Source of the DNA: Aphanomyces cochlioides
Taxonomy: Eukaryota > Oomycota > Saprolegniomycetes > Saprolegniales > Verrucalvaceae
Direction: 5' to 3'
Assembly (NCBI GenBank): GCA_019828595.1
Contig: JAHQRK010000003.1
Span: forward strand, 2,728,001-2,792,000
DNA: 64,000 bases
The notes beneath the pieces are model-generated. The model was given only the letters and a program-made list of their open reading frames with translations, searched no databases and was not told the DNA's origin. Shown in pieces: positions 34,243 through 45,550 of the stretch. The translations under genes and the position numbers were made by a program. Numbering within the stretch: position 1 is the first letter of the stretch; every line of letters starts with the position of its first letter.

Positions 34243-35304
34243 ATGAAACGAGACGAGTCGCCGGACAATGCCGTCGAAAGGCAAGGTGAAGAAAGGTCAC
34301 GATCGCGTGAGAGATTTGACGAGCCACGTGGACGTGCCGAGAGGCGCTTAGTGGAAAACCCGTTTCGTTCTCCAAGACGACGACAGCCGCGTCTTGCGGA
34401 CGAGTGGCTGCCACCACATGACAGAGCCTTTGGCTCCGCCACTGAGGAAGATGTTACGTCTATTCCGGCGCCGGCCCCTGCCGAGAACACGACGCAAAGT
34501 GATGCCAACCAAACTGCCCAAAATGCACCCCAAACGGCCTCCGGCAACGGCCAGCCCGATGTTCAAGATGACGCAGACATGGGCAGTGATGGTGGCTGTG
34601 GGCGCACACCACGGATTTGGAATGCGCCAGCGATCTCTCAGCCGCCAACCTTCAAAGGATCCACGAAGTCAGAGCGGCGCGCGTTCATGCGTGAGTATCA
34701 GAAGTATGTGGGACAGATCAATGCATTGCAGTGTGACGGATCAAGACCGTTTGTGATGCCCGTCAGCGCTTGTATGGACCAATTTTCCAAGCGGCGTATC
34801 GCTTTATTCGATTTCAATTGCGACCACACAACTATTACTGATGATGAATGGGTTGCGTGGTTTATGGCTGCATTTGAAGAAGATCCGCAGGATTTGGATG
34901 TTCTGAAGCGGCGGCTGCAAGGAGCTATCCGTTTTGACACAAGAATACTGGACGCGGAGTCTCGCGTTGGTTGCATGCTGGACGAGTTGATGCGCTCGCT
35001 TGAGCAAGACATCCAAGAGTGGGTCCTACATCAAGAAGGAAAAATGGTCGTGGATATCATGTCCAAGGCCATCAAGCCGGAATCACTCAAGACGGCCGTG
35101 TCCAAACAGCTCCAAATGCAACGCAACAAGCCACTCAAGAGCGGCGTTTTTCGGTTTGTAAACTGGCTGCGAAAATTTGGCGCTTTGCACCAGCTGTTTG
35201 TCGGCGTAGAAGAAGAGCATGGAGCACCAGCCAAAGGGTTTGATGCTCAGAGGGGTAAGAAGAAGGGCGATGCAAAAAAGCGGTGCTGCCAGAGAAGTCG
35301 CTAA
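34243..35304 (+). CDS. Gypsy Gag
   Basis: Starts at the first ATG after the LTR; 353 residues. The N-terminal third is charged and low complexity; the rest is helical and capsid-like (QPPTFKGSTKSERRAFMREY, FKKxxGALHQLF-type ending near residue 320). The frame ends at TAA 35302 and the same frame resumes at once with the zinc knuckle, so the stop either is a mutation or separates Gag from Pol by read-through. Confidence 0.8.
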   Translation: MKRDESPDNAVERQGEERSRSRERFDEPRGRAERRLVENPFRSPRRRQPRLADEWLPPHDRAFGSATEEDVTSIPAPAPAENTTQSDANQTAQNAPQTASGNGQPDVQDDADMGSDGGCGRTPRIWNAPAISQPPTFKGSTKSERRAFMREYQKYVGQINALQCDGSRPFVMPVSACMDQFSKRRIALFDFNCDHTTITDDEWVAWFMAAFEEDPQDLDVLKRRLQGAIRFDTRILDAESRVGCMLDELMRSLEQDIQEWVLHQEGKMVVDIMSKAIKPESLKTAVSKQLQMQRNKPLKSGVFRFVNWLRKFGALHQLFVGVEEEHGAPAKGFDAQRGKKKGDAKKRCCQRSR

Positions 35305-35322
35305 ACCGGCTCCAAGGCCGAT

Positions 35323-36318
35323 GTGGCCAATCAGAGGGAAGGTGATTTGAAGGCCAAGAATGGCTGCCTGAAGTGTGGCGATACGGGCCACCGCGTTGCG
35401 AAGTGTCCGAAGGTCGCCCCGGGTGAGGCAGAAGCGCTGCTTGCAGAGCAGATGAAGAAGTGGAAAGATGGCGTGAAAGCGCTATCATCCGAATCACCGC
35501 GACAAACGACGGAGCGCGGTGCGCTGGTGGAAGGCAAAGTCCGTGTGGACAATGTATTGCTCGACCCCGGTGCCGATGTGAACGCTGTATCGCTCGGGCT
35601 GATGAATGCGCTGTCTGCATCCGGCGTTGGGATCGATGTTACGACAGAAAGCGCCCCAGGAATGGTTTACCCTTATGACAATGATGCTAAGCCGCTCGCG
35701 ATGACACGACGCGCAAAGTTTAATAGCCTCACGCTCGATACAACGTGCGGCCCACTTGTCCTGCGAGGTTTTCAAGCCTGGATTGACGAGTCATCGCCTG
35801 GGATTGAACTAATTGTGAGCCGTCCAGTCATGGAAGTCCTTGGTTTCAGCGTGGATGACCTTCTTGTCGGCGCGCGCCAAGCCAAAGAGGAATGGGATGT
35901 GTCACCAAACGCGATTGGAGAGCCCACAGCGATGGTACAGCTCAAACGGCTTCTGGCGGAAAGAATCAACTCGCAGGAACCAGAAGACGAGCCAGATGAT
36001 GGCATGGAATGCGCGACGCCAGAGGTTGAGCGGCCAATCCCTCCGGAAGAAGAAGAAGCGCGGCGCGAAATGAAGAGTGAAGTTGTGTGTGAGATTCTAC
36101 TGTCCAAGGTGGCCGATGCCAACGCCAATGGTCTTGAGCCTGCTGAGGCAGAGCGCTTGCTATCAGTGCTGCTAGAGCTCATTGATGTCTTTCGTGATGA
36201 TTTGGGTCGTGATCCACCAGTCAAAGTGAAGTGCGACATGCGGCGGTACCCACCGCTGCATGTTGAGTTCATGCGAGATCATGTGGCAGCTTGGAGGCGT
36301 GTGGAATGGTTTATTTGA
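35323..36318 (+). CDS. Gypsy zinc knuckle and protease region
   Basis: Same frame as Gag. It has a standard CX2CX4HX4C knuckle (CLKCGDTGHRVAKC) and an aspartic protease whose active site reads DPGAD, with Pro in place of the usual Ser or Thr. The segment ends in an acidic linker leading into the reverse transcriptase, where the frame shifts near 36300. Confidence 0.75.
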   Translation: MANQREGDLKAKNGCLKCGDTGHRVAKCPKVAPGEAEALLAEQMKKWKDGVKALSSESPRQTTERGALVEGKVRVDNVLLDPGADVNAVSLGLMNALSASGVGIDVTTESAPGMVYPYDNDAKPLAMTRRAKFNSLTLDTTCGPLVLRGFQAWIDESSPGIELIVSRPVMEVLGFSVDDLLVGARQAKEEWDVSPNAIGEPTAMVQLKRLLAERINSQEPEDEPDDGMECATPEVERPIPPEEEEARREMKSEVVCEILLSKVADANANGLEPAEAERLLSVLLELIDVFRDDLGRDPPVKVKCDMRRYPPLHVEFMRDHVAAWRRVEWFI

Positions 36319-37649
36319 ACAACCGATCAACGTGGGCAGCCGCGCCAAGAATTGTCCCCAAGAAGGAAGCTGGTGCGCTGCGTATGACGATTGATAGCAG
36401 ACCTATCAATGCTTGTACAGAGCCAATGCCTTGGCCCATGCCGAACCTCGACAGTGCGATGGTTTGCCTTGTCGGCACTACTGTCTACTTTACGCTTGAC
36501 TGGACTAAGGGGTATTGGTAGCTCCCCTTGCATCCCGACAGCCAAATGTATTTCTCGTTCATGACGCCGTTCGGCGTTTACACACCCACACGGGTGTTGA
36601 TGGGTCAGACGGACGCTGTCGCATACTGTCAATCAGTCGTGCATCAAATGTTTGGTGAGCTCCTATTTCGTGGGCTTCTGGCGTGGCTCGACGACCTCCT
36701 TGGGGCCGCCAAGACGGTAGACGAGTTGTTTCTCCTATTGGACCAAGTGCTGACCATATGTGCCGAGTTTGGACTCAAATTGAACCCGACGAAGTGCCAT
36801 TTCTTTCTGCGAGAGGCAGAGTGGTGTGGAAAAGTGATATCAGCCCGCGGAATAACGCATTCGCCAAAGCGTATTCAAGGTTTGATCGATCTATCACCAC
36901 CTACAACTGCTGCAGACTTGCAGCAGTTTGTCTGTGCAACCAACTGGATGCGATCAAGCATCCCCCAGTACAACCAACAGATTGACCCCCTCCGTCGACT
37001 ACTGGATGTGGCTACAAAAGCAGCCGGAAGCAGTAAGAAAGCGGCGTTGGCAAGGATTGCTCTGTCTGCGATCGGCTGGTCTCAAGACCATGTCAAGTGT
37101 TTCCAAGATGTGAAGCATGCTCTAGCTCGAGTGGTGCCGCTGTCTCATCCGCGTGAGGACATGGAGGTCTGCGTGTTTACAGATGCAAGCGATTTGTTTT
37201 GGGGCGCCGTTGCCACTCAGGTCCCTCCATCTGACTTGAATCTACCCTTGGAAGACCAGAGGCATGAGCCCCTTGCTTTTGTGAGCGGGAGCTTCACAGG
37301 TGCCAGATTGAGCTGGCCAATTGTTGAAAAGGAAGCCTTTGCAATGATGCAGTCGTGCAAGACGTTGGATTACTTGATCGTCCGCCCTGGTTGATTCCGC
37401 TTGTTCACAGATCACCGCAATCTAATTTACATCTCTAACCCTCGTGGATCCAACACCAACCTAGCGAAATACCAAGCTGACAAGCTACAGAGGTGGTTGC
37501 TCGTCATGTCAACGTTTCCTTATTCAATCGAGTGCTTGCCCGGTGAAGCCAATGTGTGGGGTGACTTATTGAGTCGTTGGAGATCAACTCCTGCCTGCTT
37601 TACGGGTGCGTCGACTCATCCAAGTGGTCTCGCCCCTCCAACAGCCTGA
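36291..37649 (+). pseudogene. Gypsy reverse transcriptase and RNase H, interrupted
   Basis: One frame, interrupted by TAG at 36519 and TGA at 37392. Reverse transcriptase motifs are RIVPKKEAGALRMTIDSR, FTLDWTKGYW, SFMTPFGVYTPTRV and the catalytic LDD (AWLDDLLGA). RNase H is of the gypsy type: VCVFTDASDLFWGAV, EKEAFAMM, FTDHRNLIYI. Confidence 0.85.
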
Positions 37650-38985
37650 CTTTGAGTGGCCAACAGCCGCTACAATTACCGAAGCCCAGCGTTTGGCGAT
37701 GGAGGGGGGAGAGGAGACACCCCCTGGTGTAGTTTGGGACGACAGTGTTGCCTTTTTTGTGGACCCAAATGACCGCATATGGATCCCCGACACAGCTGTA
37801 GACTTGCAGCAGCGGCTGTGCATTGTCGCTCATCAAGGTGCTAGTAGCCACCGTCGTATAGCCGCAACTGTCAAATCGGTTTCTGACAAGTTTGTTTGGA
37901 AATCACTCAGTTCCGACGTTGAAGCGTTCGTGCGTGCCTGCCTGCATTGCATGTGCGTCGATGGCGAGATGATTCCAAGGCCTCTGGGCTCTGCGCTTCA
38001 TGCAGAGAAGCCAAATGAATTGATACACTTCGACTGGTTAGCCATGCCCAAGTCAAAAAGTGGATTGAAGGACATCCTGGTAGTGAAGGATGATATGAGT
38101 GGATTCATTCAGCTCTACACGTCCGAATCCGCCGATGCGGCGGCTACAGCCAAGGCCCTCATGCAATGGTTCACAACATTTGGTTGTGTAGACACATGGG
38201 TATCTGATGGCGGCTCCCACTTTAAGAATGAGGTTGTGGAGAAGATACGGAAATTGGTTGGTGCCCACCACCATATAACAACAGCTTATAGCCCCTGGGC
38301 CAACGACACTGTTGGGGTTGTGAACCGTCTTGTTCTTCGAACGACCAAGGCGCTCCTCAGTGAGATGAAGTTGCATGCTGATGAATGGCCGCTGGTTATA
38401 CCGATGGTGCAGGGGGCGTTGAACCACCAACCATCTAACCGCCTTCGTGGAGTCGCTCCAATTACTGTTTTTACTGGTTTGCCCGCCAAGACCCCGATGG
38501 CTGGGTTTGTTCACCCGATTACGAAAGAAGTTCATGCTGTAGAATGGTTACATGGAGCCCGACTCAAGCATATTGATGAGTTAAAAGACGCGCTGGAGAA
38601 TCTACACCGTGACGTTGCCCGCTACAGTGACAAACTTCGACAGCAGGCACGAGGGCGGCGAGATCGAAAAGCGCAAGTCAAGTTCACTGGGTTCTCCGTT
38701 GGCGATTTTGTCCTCGTGGGAAGCGTTGTCCAGAAACCTACAAAGCTTGCGTTATACTGGCGTGGACCGTATCAAGTTACAAGGGTCATCACTGACCACG
38801 TTGTGGAAGTTCAACAGCTTGTTCCGCCTTTTGAGATGTCCACACACCACGCGTGCCGCCTAAAGATGTATCCTGAGGGTGGTCGTGATGTGACGGTGGA
38901 CCTGGAGGCTCAAATCGCATTTGGGGACGGAGGTTTTCACGTTGAAAGACTGGACGGCGCGCGCTGTGTGGACGGCCAGCATTAA
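37606..38985 (+). CDS. Gypsy integrase with chromodomain-like tail
   Basis: 460 codons. The HHCC zinc finger is present (HQGASSHRR and CLHCMC). The catalytic core has Asp in LIHFDWLAM and Asp in WVSDGGSHF, but the residue 36 places on, where Glu is required, is Gly (ANDTVGVVNR). After the core come the GPY/F-like motif (YWRGPYQVTRV) and the start of a chromodomain (FHVERLDGARC); an in-frame TAA at 38983 cuts it, and the expected SSWE motif follows beyond the stop. Confidence 0.85.
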   Translation: MRRLIQVVSPLQQPDFEWPTAATITEAQRLAMEGGEETPPGVVWDDSVAFFVDPNDRIWIPDTAVDLQQRLCIVAHQGASSHRRIAATVKSVSDKFVWKSLSSDVEAFVRACLHCMCVDGEMIPRPLGSALHAEKPNELIHFDWLAMPKSKSGLKDILVVKDDMSGFIQLYTSESADAAATAKALMQWFTTFGCVDTWVSDGGSHFKNEVVEKIRKLVGAHHHITTAYSPWANDTVGVVNRLVLRTTKALLSEMKLHADEWPLVIPMVQGALNHQPSNRLRGVAPITVFTGLPAKTPMAGFVHPITKEVHAVEWLHGARLKHIDELKDALENLHRDVARYSDKLRQQARGRRDRKAQVKFTGFSVGDFVLVGSVVQKPTKLALYWRGPYQVTRVITDHVVEVQQLVPPFEMSTHHACRLKMYPEGGRDVTVDLEAQIAFGDGGFHVERLDGARCVDGQH

Positions 38986-39121
38986 GTCGAGGACGAGGAG
39001 TCTTCATGGGAACTGGCGGTGAACTTGCTTGATGATATACCGATCGTGTTCCGGAAGTGGGTTGAGGCCAACCTTGATGATGACGATGTGGCTGCTCTCG
39101 CTGAAAGCCTAGGTCTCCCTT

Positions 39122-39131
39122 AGGGGGGAAG
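39122..39131 (+). other. Gypsy polypurine tract
   Basis: AGGGGGGAAG immediately before the 3' LTR. Confidence 0.8.
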
Positions 39132-39345
39132 TGTTCTGTTGTGACAGAGGCAAATGGGGTTCGCAAGAATTCACCCCATTGCTGTGTGTAGGATTGTGTA
39201 GAAGACCTAGTGGGGACGCACTTTATTGTAACCTAGAGGGGGTTGCCACGTGGCCTCACTTTAACTACCGATAACAGTGTTGATTTTGCTCGCCTTGACG
39301 AAGGTTCCCGAGGCCGAAAGCCAAGAAGAAGCGGGAGACACAACA
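39132..39345 (+). repeat. Gypsy 3' LTR
   Basis: 214 bp, three substitutions relative to the 5' LTR (G/A, G/A, G/T). Confidence 0.95.
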
Positions 39346-39350
39346 ATATC
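39346..39350. other. Gypsy target site duplication, right
   Basis: ATATC, matching 33982-33986. Confidence 0.85.
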
Positions 39351-40357
39351 CCTACATGTAATGCAATTGACAAGCATAAGCAGCAGAAATATATCATTCA
39401 TGTTGTCACCACAAGCAGGGCACTTTTCTGGAACTTAATGGAGACGACCAAACTTTCAGGTTAAAGATGGGACAACATTCAACAGTCGAGAAGTTTAATT
39501 TTGTCCCATCTTTAGCCTCAGAGCTCGGCCGCAGGAAGTTGTCTTGTTGGTCAAGACTATTCTCTTTTACCTGTCCAATATGCGATGCATAGCCTTTGTG
39601 CGCAGGCTCCTGCTGCGGTTTTGGCTTGCGTTCTTAGATCAAAATCGATAATTACCCGGTATTGGGGAGCTTTTTGTTAATTCTTTGAAGTCTGATTGGC
39701 TTTCCTTCCAGTAAATCGAAGCATTTGCGTTTTCTCTGCGAGTCTCTCCGAAGAAAATTTATTAAATTTCATTCAAATATTCATACTGTTTTGAATAATA
39801 ATGCAGAATAAAAAATGAGCTTATCGAAATTGTAAATCATTTGATTTACTGGAGCATATATCTTCCCCTATATGATTTACAAAATATTGATTATGAGTGG
39901 CTCAAAGCATGACTGCGAGGAATACTGTACAATGTACCAGTGGTAGCCAATGCAGTGGATAACATTCTTTAACCTACAGTATAAGGACAGACAAGGAATA
40001 CTGTTCTAGTACAATGCTACAGGTTACTTGAAAAGATATTTATTTACAGAGGTTATTTTGACACCTATCCGGATAATGGGATTGTCAGCCGGATATGAAC
40101 CAGAAGGATGGGCATGTGAAGGGGCAATTGCGAGTTCTTCATTACGCACGAGGTGGACGACGACGAGCTCGCCATTCCATCCTCAATGCATTCTGGGCTC
40201 GTAATCGACGCGCCAGGGTTGGAAGTGGAGAACGGAAGCTGATTGTCACATACATTACCATTCATTTTTGCGGGGGGGTCTAAATGGGGATTGACATTTT
40301 CACGCACACATTGCTGACTAAATACTATTGCCTTCTTGGTTCTGGTTGTCTTCTCCT
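39351..40357. other. AT-rich interval with inverted repeats
   Basis: No gene seen. Holds the 14-bp inverted repeat at 39462-39514 and a TATCCGGAT motif at 40066-40074. Confidence 0.45.
39462..39514. repeat. Perfect 14-bp inverted repeat
   Basis: TAAAGATGGGACAA (39462-39475) and its exact reverse complement (39501-39514) around a 25-base loop; could be a MITE core or a transcript hairpin. Confidence 0.8.
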
Positions 40358-41756
40358 CTATGGATAGTACTGTGACCGGGCTTCGAGGCGCTGTTGCATT
40401 TGGGACACCAACGCTTTTTGCTCCTCGATGGACGTTTGGAGCTGGGAGAAATCGATCGTCGCGTCGGGGATGACTGCGACTTGATCGGGGGATTCCTTGG
40501 CAAAGATCGTCGGCTTGGCAACAGCATTGCACGAGGACAAATAGCTCTCGTACACTTCATCTTGCGTCGAGCTCGTCACGCTGCTGCTGTCAATGTCAAC
40601 GACACTGCTCTTCGCAAACTCGCTACTACCACGCGAATCTATGTTGCCACTCGTGAGACGACAACTCTCGAGAAGCTTATGGTGTACCACGATAGGACTG
40701 GCCTTCCACGAAGCAGCGCTTGCAAAAGTCATCCTTGGCGAAGGTGGTCGCGCCGCCCTTTTTGAACGCACGAGGGACGGGCACGACACACTTGGCACAA
40801 ATGATCTCGCCACAGTACATGCAGTTGTAAAGAGCCTTAAAGTTGAACACTGTCATCTTGGTATTGCATACGATGCAGGTTTTCCTACGAGGGGGATAAG
40901 ATTGCGCTGTCGCGACAGATTGACGTACGCGAAATTCTTGCGCATCCTCCTACTCGGTTGACGCTTCACTTTCTCGAGAAAGCGCTTGTACTGGAGAGCA
41001 ATTGGAAGGGATTCAATGATGGAGGCGTAGCGCACGAGCTGTCGATTACACATCCAAGCGGGGAGAATCCCATTAGGGTTCATGAAGCTTCGACTGACAA
41101 ACTCGACAGTGCCTCCATCCACCTCTGTGAAGATTTGCAACGTGCGGAACTGAAGACGGACAATGCCAGGCGTCGGGATGACGTTTTGGAGGTATTCTGA
41201 ATCACGCACGACAAAGAAGACACGATGGCCGACCGAGTCCTGCGTCACGCCCATGTACTATCGCCATTGTGAGTTGCGACATCGACACAACCAGTGTACA
41301 TACCTCAAAGAAGACAGTGTCTCGAACTTCGGCGAGCCCGCTACTGGGGATCGAAATCTGCTTGTATTTGACGCCAAAGTAATGGTATGGTTCATCTTCT
41401 GTGCGTTTGTGGATCGTCTGGAGGATATTTGCGTCTTGAAAGTTGTGTTCATAAAAGATCGCTTGGTCCGTGCGGAACTGGTCGTTCGTGTCCGAATACA
41501 TGAGGTACCCGACATCTTCAATCGACATGTCATGCGTGCGTCCGATCGTCAAGCACTCTTTCAGCGTTGGGTGGGCGCTCCGGCGCGTGTACACGCGCGA
41601 GTTGGTTTTGCTCGTCACGAGCTTGAACCCGTCGTGCATGGCGTCGGCATCGCGCGTCGCGACGTCACTGCGGCCGAGGAAATCCTTTACGACCATGCCC
41701 ATCGATGCTTTGATCGCCATGGCATCCTCGTGCGCAATCTCAAACGCCGGCTTCAT
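40358..41756 (-). CDS. START domain plus FYVE-like zinc finger protein 2
   Basis: Four exons (41756-41304, 41257-40954, 40906-40688, 40638-40358) give 418 residues; introns are 46-49 nt. The START-like region covers about residues 20-245 (EDEPYHYFGVKYKQI, RDTVFFEVYMGV, GHRVFFVVRDSEY, LQIFTEVDGG, FMNPNGILPAWM). Then TQSYPPRRKTC leads into a finger at residues 263-320: CIVC, NCMYCG, ICAKC, FCKRC. The tail has Ser-rich sequence and a short coiled coil (TSIEEQKALVSQMQQRLEA) like the tail of START-FYVE 1. Probably binds a lipid and membranes; ligand unknown. The START exon, first junction and finger are clear; the third intron (40639-40687) is chosen by frame. Confidence 0.8.
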
Positions 41757-43125
41757 GGCCCGAGTATTCTGTTGTGGTTGCAATAGGCGGGCTCGTCAAC
41801 AGATCAGCTTCATCGAGACATCTGCAGTTTGACACGCGATTATCCGGATCCTATACATTTTCCTTGAGCTCAAAATCCGTATCCGGAAAAAAGACAGTCA
41901 GTGAGGTGCGTCTTTTGGGACAAATACTTCGATCAACTACGAATAACCATTGGAGTGGTGGTCCCCACGGTCGACACTTCCCAATTCCTCGCTTTGCCGC
42001 GGCGTTCTCACTGACGAGGCAGAGGGTTACAAGGACAAAGATGTCGACAAGGACGTGGAAAAGATAGAGAGACGTTGGGCGCATCTCTATATGGCAATCG
42101 TACTCAAGAGTTCAAAGTGGTCCCAAGCGACGAAGTGGAAGTTCGAAGACACGAAATGACGACACTCGAAGGGAAGAAAGCACGTACTTGATGAGGAACA
42201 TTGGAATTCAGTATAGAGGTGGTGACTCCTCGCCGAGAGAGAGTACACAGTACCGAGACAACCGGCACCAGTTTTGTGTTCCCAAGAGAATGCGCCCACC
42301 CCGGCGCAACGACGACGACGACGTGCACTGTGAAAGTACCCCAAACCCACCACCGATCGATAAAAAACGAGCGACTTGTCTCGATATACGACAGCATTGG
42401 CGTTTGTGGGCCTGAGAGCAGATGCAAGGATAAAAGCGCGCTGGATACATCGCCGCCAGCGCTGGCGAACGTGTACTGTACTACGTTCCACCCACAATGC
42501 GATGGGTGTTGTCGCACCACTGCTCGAACTCATCAACCCACTCGATGGACTCAGAACAGTCAAAATAGTCCAAAGAAATACCGAAATTTGATAAACTAAT
42601 TTGATTGGTGAGAAATTAATTGGGTGGAGATTTCATAGGAACACGCTGTCCAAGGTAGATTTGGTGAGATGAGTCGGATGCAGGTGAGACATTTGAAAGT
42701 GTGAAGTATGTGAGATAACCAACGTGCATTACAACATGCAAAGACGCTGAATGGCACAATATATGGCAAGGAGCGTTCAACTGACATTGTGAGTCGAGGA
42801 TACGTACCGACGACTAATCATGACCAAGTGTCAAACTCACGGCGCGAGAATTTGGTTGGATCGATACGTCTTACCACGACTGTCTCCGTGACGTTATTCC
42901 GCCTTGAGCTTTGGTGCGATGTCGAGATGCCTGCAATACGTTGACAGCCCCAAGGGGGAATGCAAGCACAGCACAAATGCGACAGATCCCCACGTGCAAC
43001 CGCCGCTGTAGACGCATGAATCTGTCGTTTGTCAGTCACGCCAGAATGCTATTGCCCATGTGGTTTTAGTGGGTGCATGGGGGCAAGCGCCTCTGCTGTG
43101 TTTTAGATGAAATACATCCATTAAG
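41757..43125. other. Interval without a convincing gene
   Basis: Contains a TATCCGGAT motif at 41841-41849 facing ATCCGTATCCGG about 30 bp on. A minus-strand open stretch at 42563-42087 has Arg/Ser-rich, low-quality composition and no partner exons. Promoter of START-FYVE 2 lies at the left end. Confidence 0.4.
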
Positions 43126-44392
43126 TTAGCCTCGCAGGGGAGGGATCATGGATAACGTGGCTTGCTTGGACGATGGTGTCTTGTAGCTCCGACGTGATCG
43201 CACGGTGCCAACGGGGGACCGGAAGCCCAAACTCGGCTCGGAGTCTTTCGGCAAATATCTTGACGAAAGGAGCGACGTGGCCACACCTAGATGTGATGTC
43301 AAAAGTTAATTCTCAGCGCCTTCTTCGTACCGGATGATGACGACGAGTCGCGGACTTGGAGGTAGCACGTTTTGCAATATTCTTCCTTGACAATTGTCAA
43401 GTTGGCTTGGTAGAGCTGGGCCTTTGGTCGGGGGATAAGGATGCAGCATTTACTGCACACGACTTCACAGCAAGAACGACAGGCGTGGCGAGATGTGAGT
43501 GCCCAAAACACCCGGGAGCATGAACCGCAGGCATTTCTACAATCACCGCAACATCAGACAACAATGAATGAGATTGGAAGACGCACTGGCTTGCTGGGAA
43601 GAACGACGTGCGCTTCGAGAGCTCCAGCATGCGCTTAAAGTTGATCAATTGCCCATATCGCTCAATGACTGTGCTGTGACGAAAGCGCGACGAGTTGAAC
43701 ATGAACGACGGCACGGTGCCGAATGGATTCACGTAGTGGAACTGACAATGCTCAATCGTGCCGTTGGGGCATTCCGTGTGGAGGCTCAAAGATTTAATGC
43801 GGCATCGGATGGCGTTGGGGACATCCGGGACATCTTGCAATGTGAGCGATTCTCTCATGACGTACAAGACCGAGTTGCCGTCTACGTCAACCGTTGTGCC
43901 AGAAATCTAGAAGCCAATGAGACTGACAAGCTCATCAGCTCGTACCTCAACGTAGCACACATCGCGCGGATCCACAAAGCTGTAGGAGGACATGACCATC
44001 CTGGTGTACTTGATGCCATACCACTGGAATGGATCCTCCTCAGTCGGCGTGAGAATGGTGCTGAGGACGCACCCATCGAGGAATGCATCATCGTAGAACA
44101 AAGTTTGTTGGATTCGGTGCTCTTCCGTCGTCTGTGCAAGCAGTAGATACATGATGTTTTCAAACGGGAGATGGCTATAGCTCACTGACATCGTCTCGTT
44201 GCCGCCGGACGCCGACTTGCGACAGTAGACGCGCACACCACGATGCTGTTCCTGAAGGTCGAAGCCTTCTCGAGTCGCGTTCACGAGACGCATCGCTGGC
44301 GACGTCAAGACGGCAATCTGGACTTGCTTTAGCAGCGATTTGTAGATCGCTTCCTCATCTCCCGACGACAAACGGACGGTGTGGTGCTCCAT
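43126..44392 (-). CDS. START domain plus FYVE-like zinc finger protein 3
   Basis: Four exons (44392-43946, 43906-43587, 43536-43331, 43286-43126) give 377 residues; introns are 39-50 nt. The START-like region is recognisable throughout: TEEDPFQWYGIKYTRMV, DPRDVCYVE, then GNSVLYVMRES, IEHCQFHYVNPFGTVPSFM. The finger starts at residue 259: CGSC, ACRSCCEVVCSKC, YCKTC. The last exon gives a Ser/Arg-rich tail ending IPPLRG; if its 44-nt intron is not removed the protein stops earlier after KKALRINF. Same family as the genes at 30035 and 40358, same strand, only 1.4 kb from the second, suggesting tandem duplication. Confidence 0.78.
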
Positions 44393-45550
44393 AACTTGGA
44401 AAATGTGTCATCTGGTGTCGCAACGGGCCATAACACACGCTTAAGTACGCTTTGTGGATCCCACAGGGCGTCTATCCTCTCGAGGCAAACCATCGTTTCC
44501 AGCAATGAACCTGTAACCGGACACTCCGGTTACTTGCTTGGCATGGCATGCCTGCTGGTAGCATGTCATCTGTATTTCCTGCATGTGAAGCACTCTGTGC
44601 TCTCTGCCATTCCTTTGGCTCGGTGCCTTCTAGGTCATTCATATTCACTGGCTCACAAGCCCTGTTCGACTCTGCATTCATTAGCTTTAGGCAGGATAAA
44701 GCTAATTCACTTTTCATCTTTCTCTCTGCTTCCTACGCCTTCCTCCTGCGCGTGTACCCGGTTACAGAACCAGCTCACTGAGATGCGCTTGAGCTAAATC
44801 TACAAAGCTATCGTGCTGTCTGGCGGCTTAGAACTCTCTGGAGCCGTCACCAAGATCGTAAAAACGGTTTCGTCAGCTTGCAGTTACTGAGACACTCAAA
44901 AATACTGTACTGTACGTTTAATTAATATTTAGATCTTAGGTTTTAATGTTTGTTAGGTTTTTAGGTTTAATTAATGTATCGCACGTCCATCACAACTTGT
45001 AATTTCGCCAAGCATTTGCTCCTCATTCTGTCAATACCGTTGAAATGTATACTTTCTAATGGCTTTGTCTAGCTGCTCTACTTGTTTTCTATCAACGCAG
45101 TGGTAAACATGCTCCCCAGTAGAAACACTTCTCACTACAGCCCAGAGGGACTCGAATGGAAACAACTTTTCGATACCCAGGTGTAGAACGTCACTCATTC
45201 ATACAACTTGAAGGCGGTCATTTATCGCCTACGACAGCGGTAAAGCAAAAGACACACGTCCTTCATGGAGAAAATTCGTCCTGACATGCGGCCATCGACA
45301 CTCAAACCCCCTAAAAACCTAAAAACCAAGATGCAGCTTGTAGCTAAAATTAGGTACAGGTTTTTTCGCAACATCTAATGATGGATGTTGCCAGGATAAT
45401 GGCTGCGTCCATAACATTTCTTCCTCAGGGACCTTGCTTATAAGAACGTACTGTAGTCACGCGTCGCTCACGTTGAGACGACAGTATTGTGGCTGGACGC
45501 TGGAGCAAGTGTTGATGTTAGGGCCTGGTCGCCGAACATTCCATCCATGC

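Larger units (their letters stand above)
33987..39345 (+). mobile_element. Ty3/gypsy LTR retrotransposon, 5359 bp, degenerate
   Basis: Two 214-bp LTRs (TGTTCT...ACAACA) flanked by a perfect 5-bp ATATC duplication. The internal order is gag, protease, reverse transcriptase, RNase H, integrase, which defines Ty3/gypsy. A chromodomain-like tail follows the integrase. The coding region has in-frame stops at 35302, 36519, 37392 and 38983 and two frame changes (about 36300 and 37620), and the integrase catalytic Glu is Gly, so the copy is inactive. LTRs differ at three positions. Confidence 0.95.

Noticed and set aside
44930..45330. TTAGGTTTTTAGG-like tracts, and TTTAGGG words at 59950-60085, considered as interstitial telomere
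   Set aside because: Too few and too degenerate; no run of exact TTTAGGG units.
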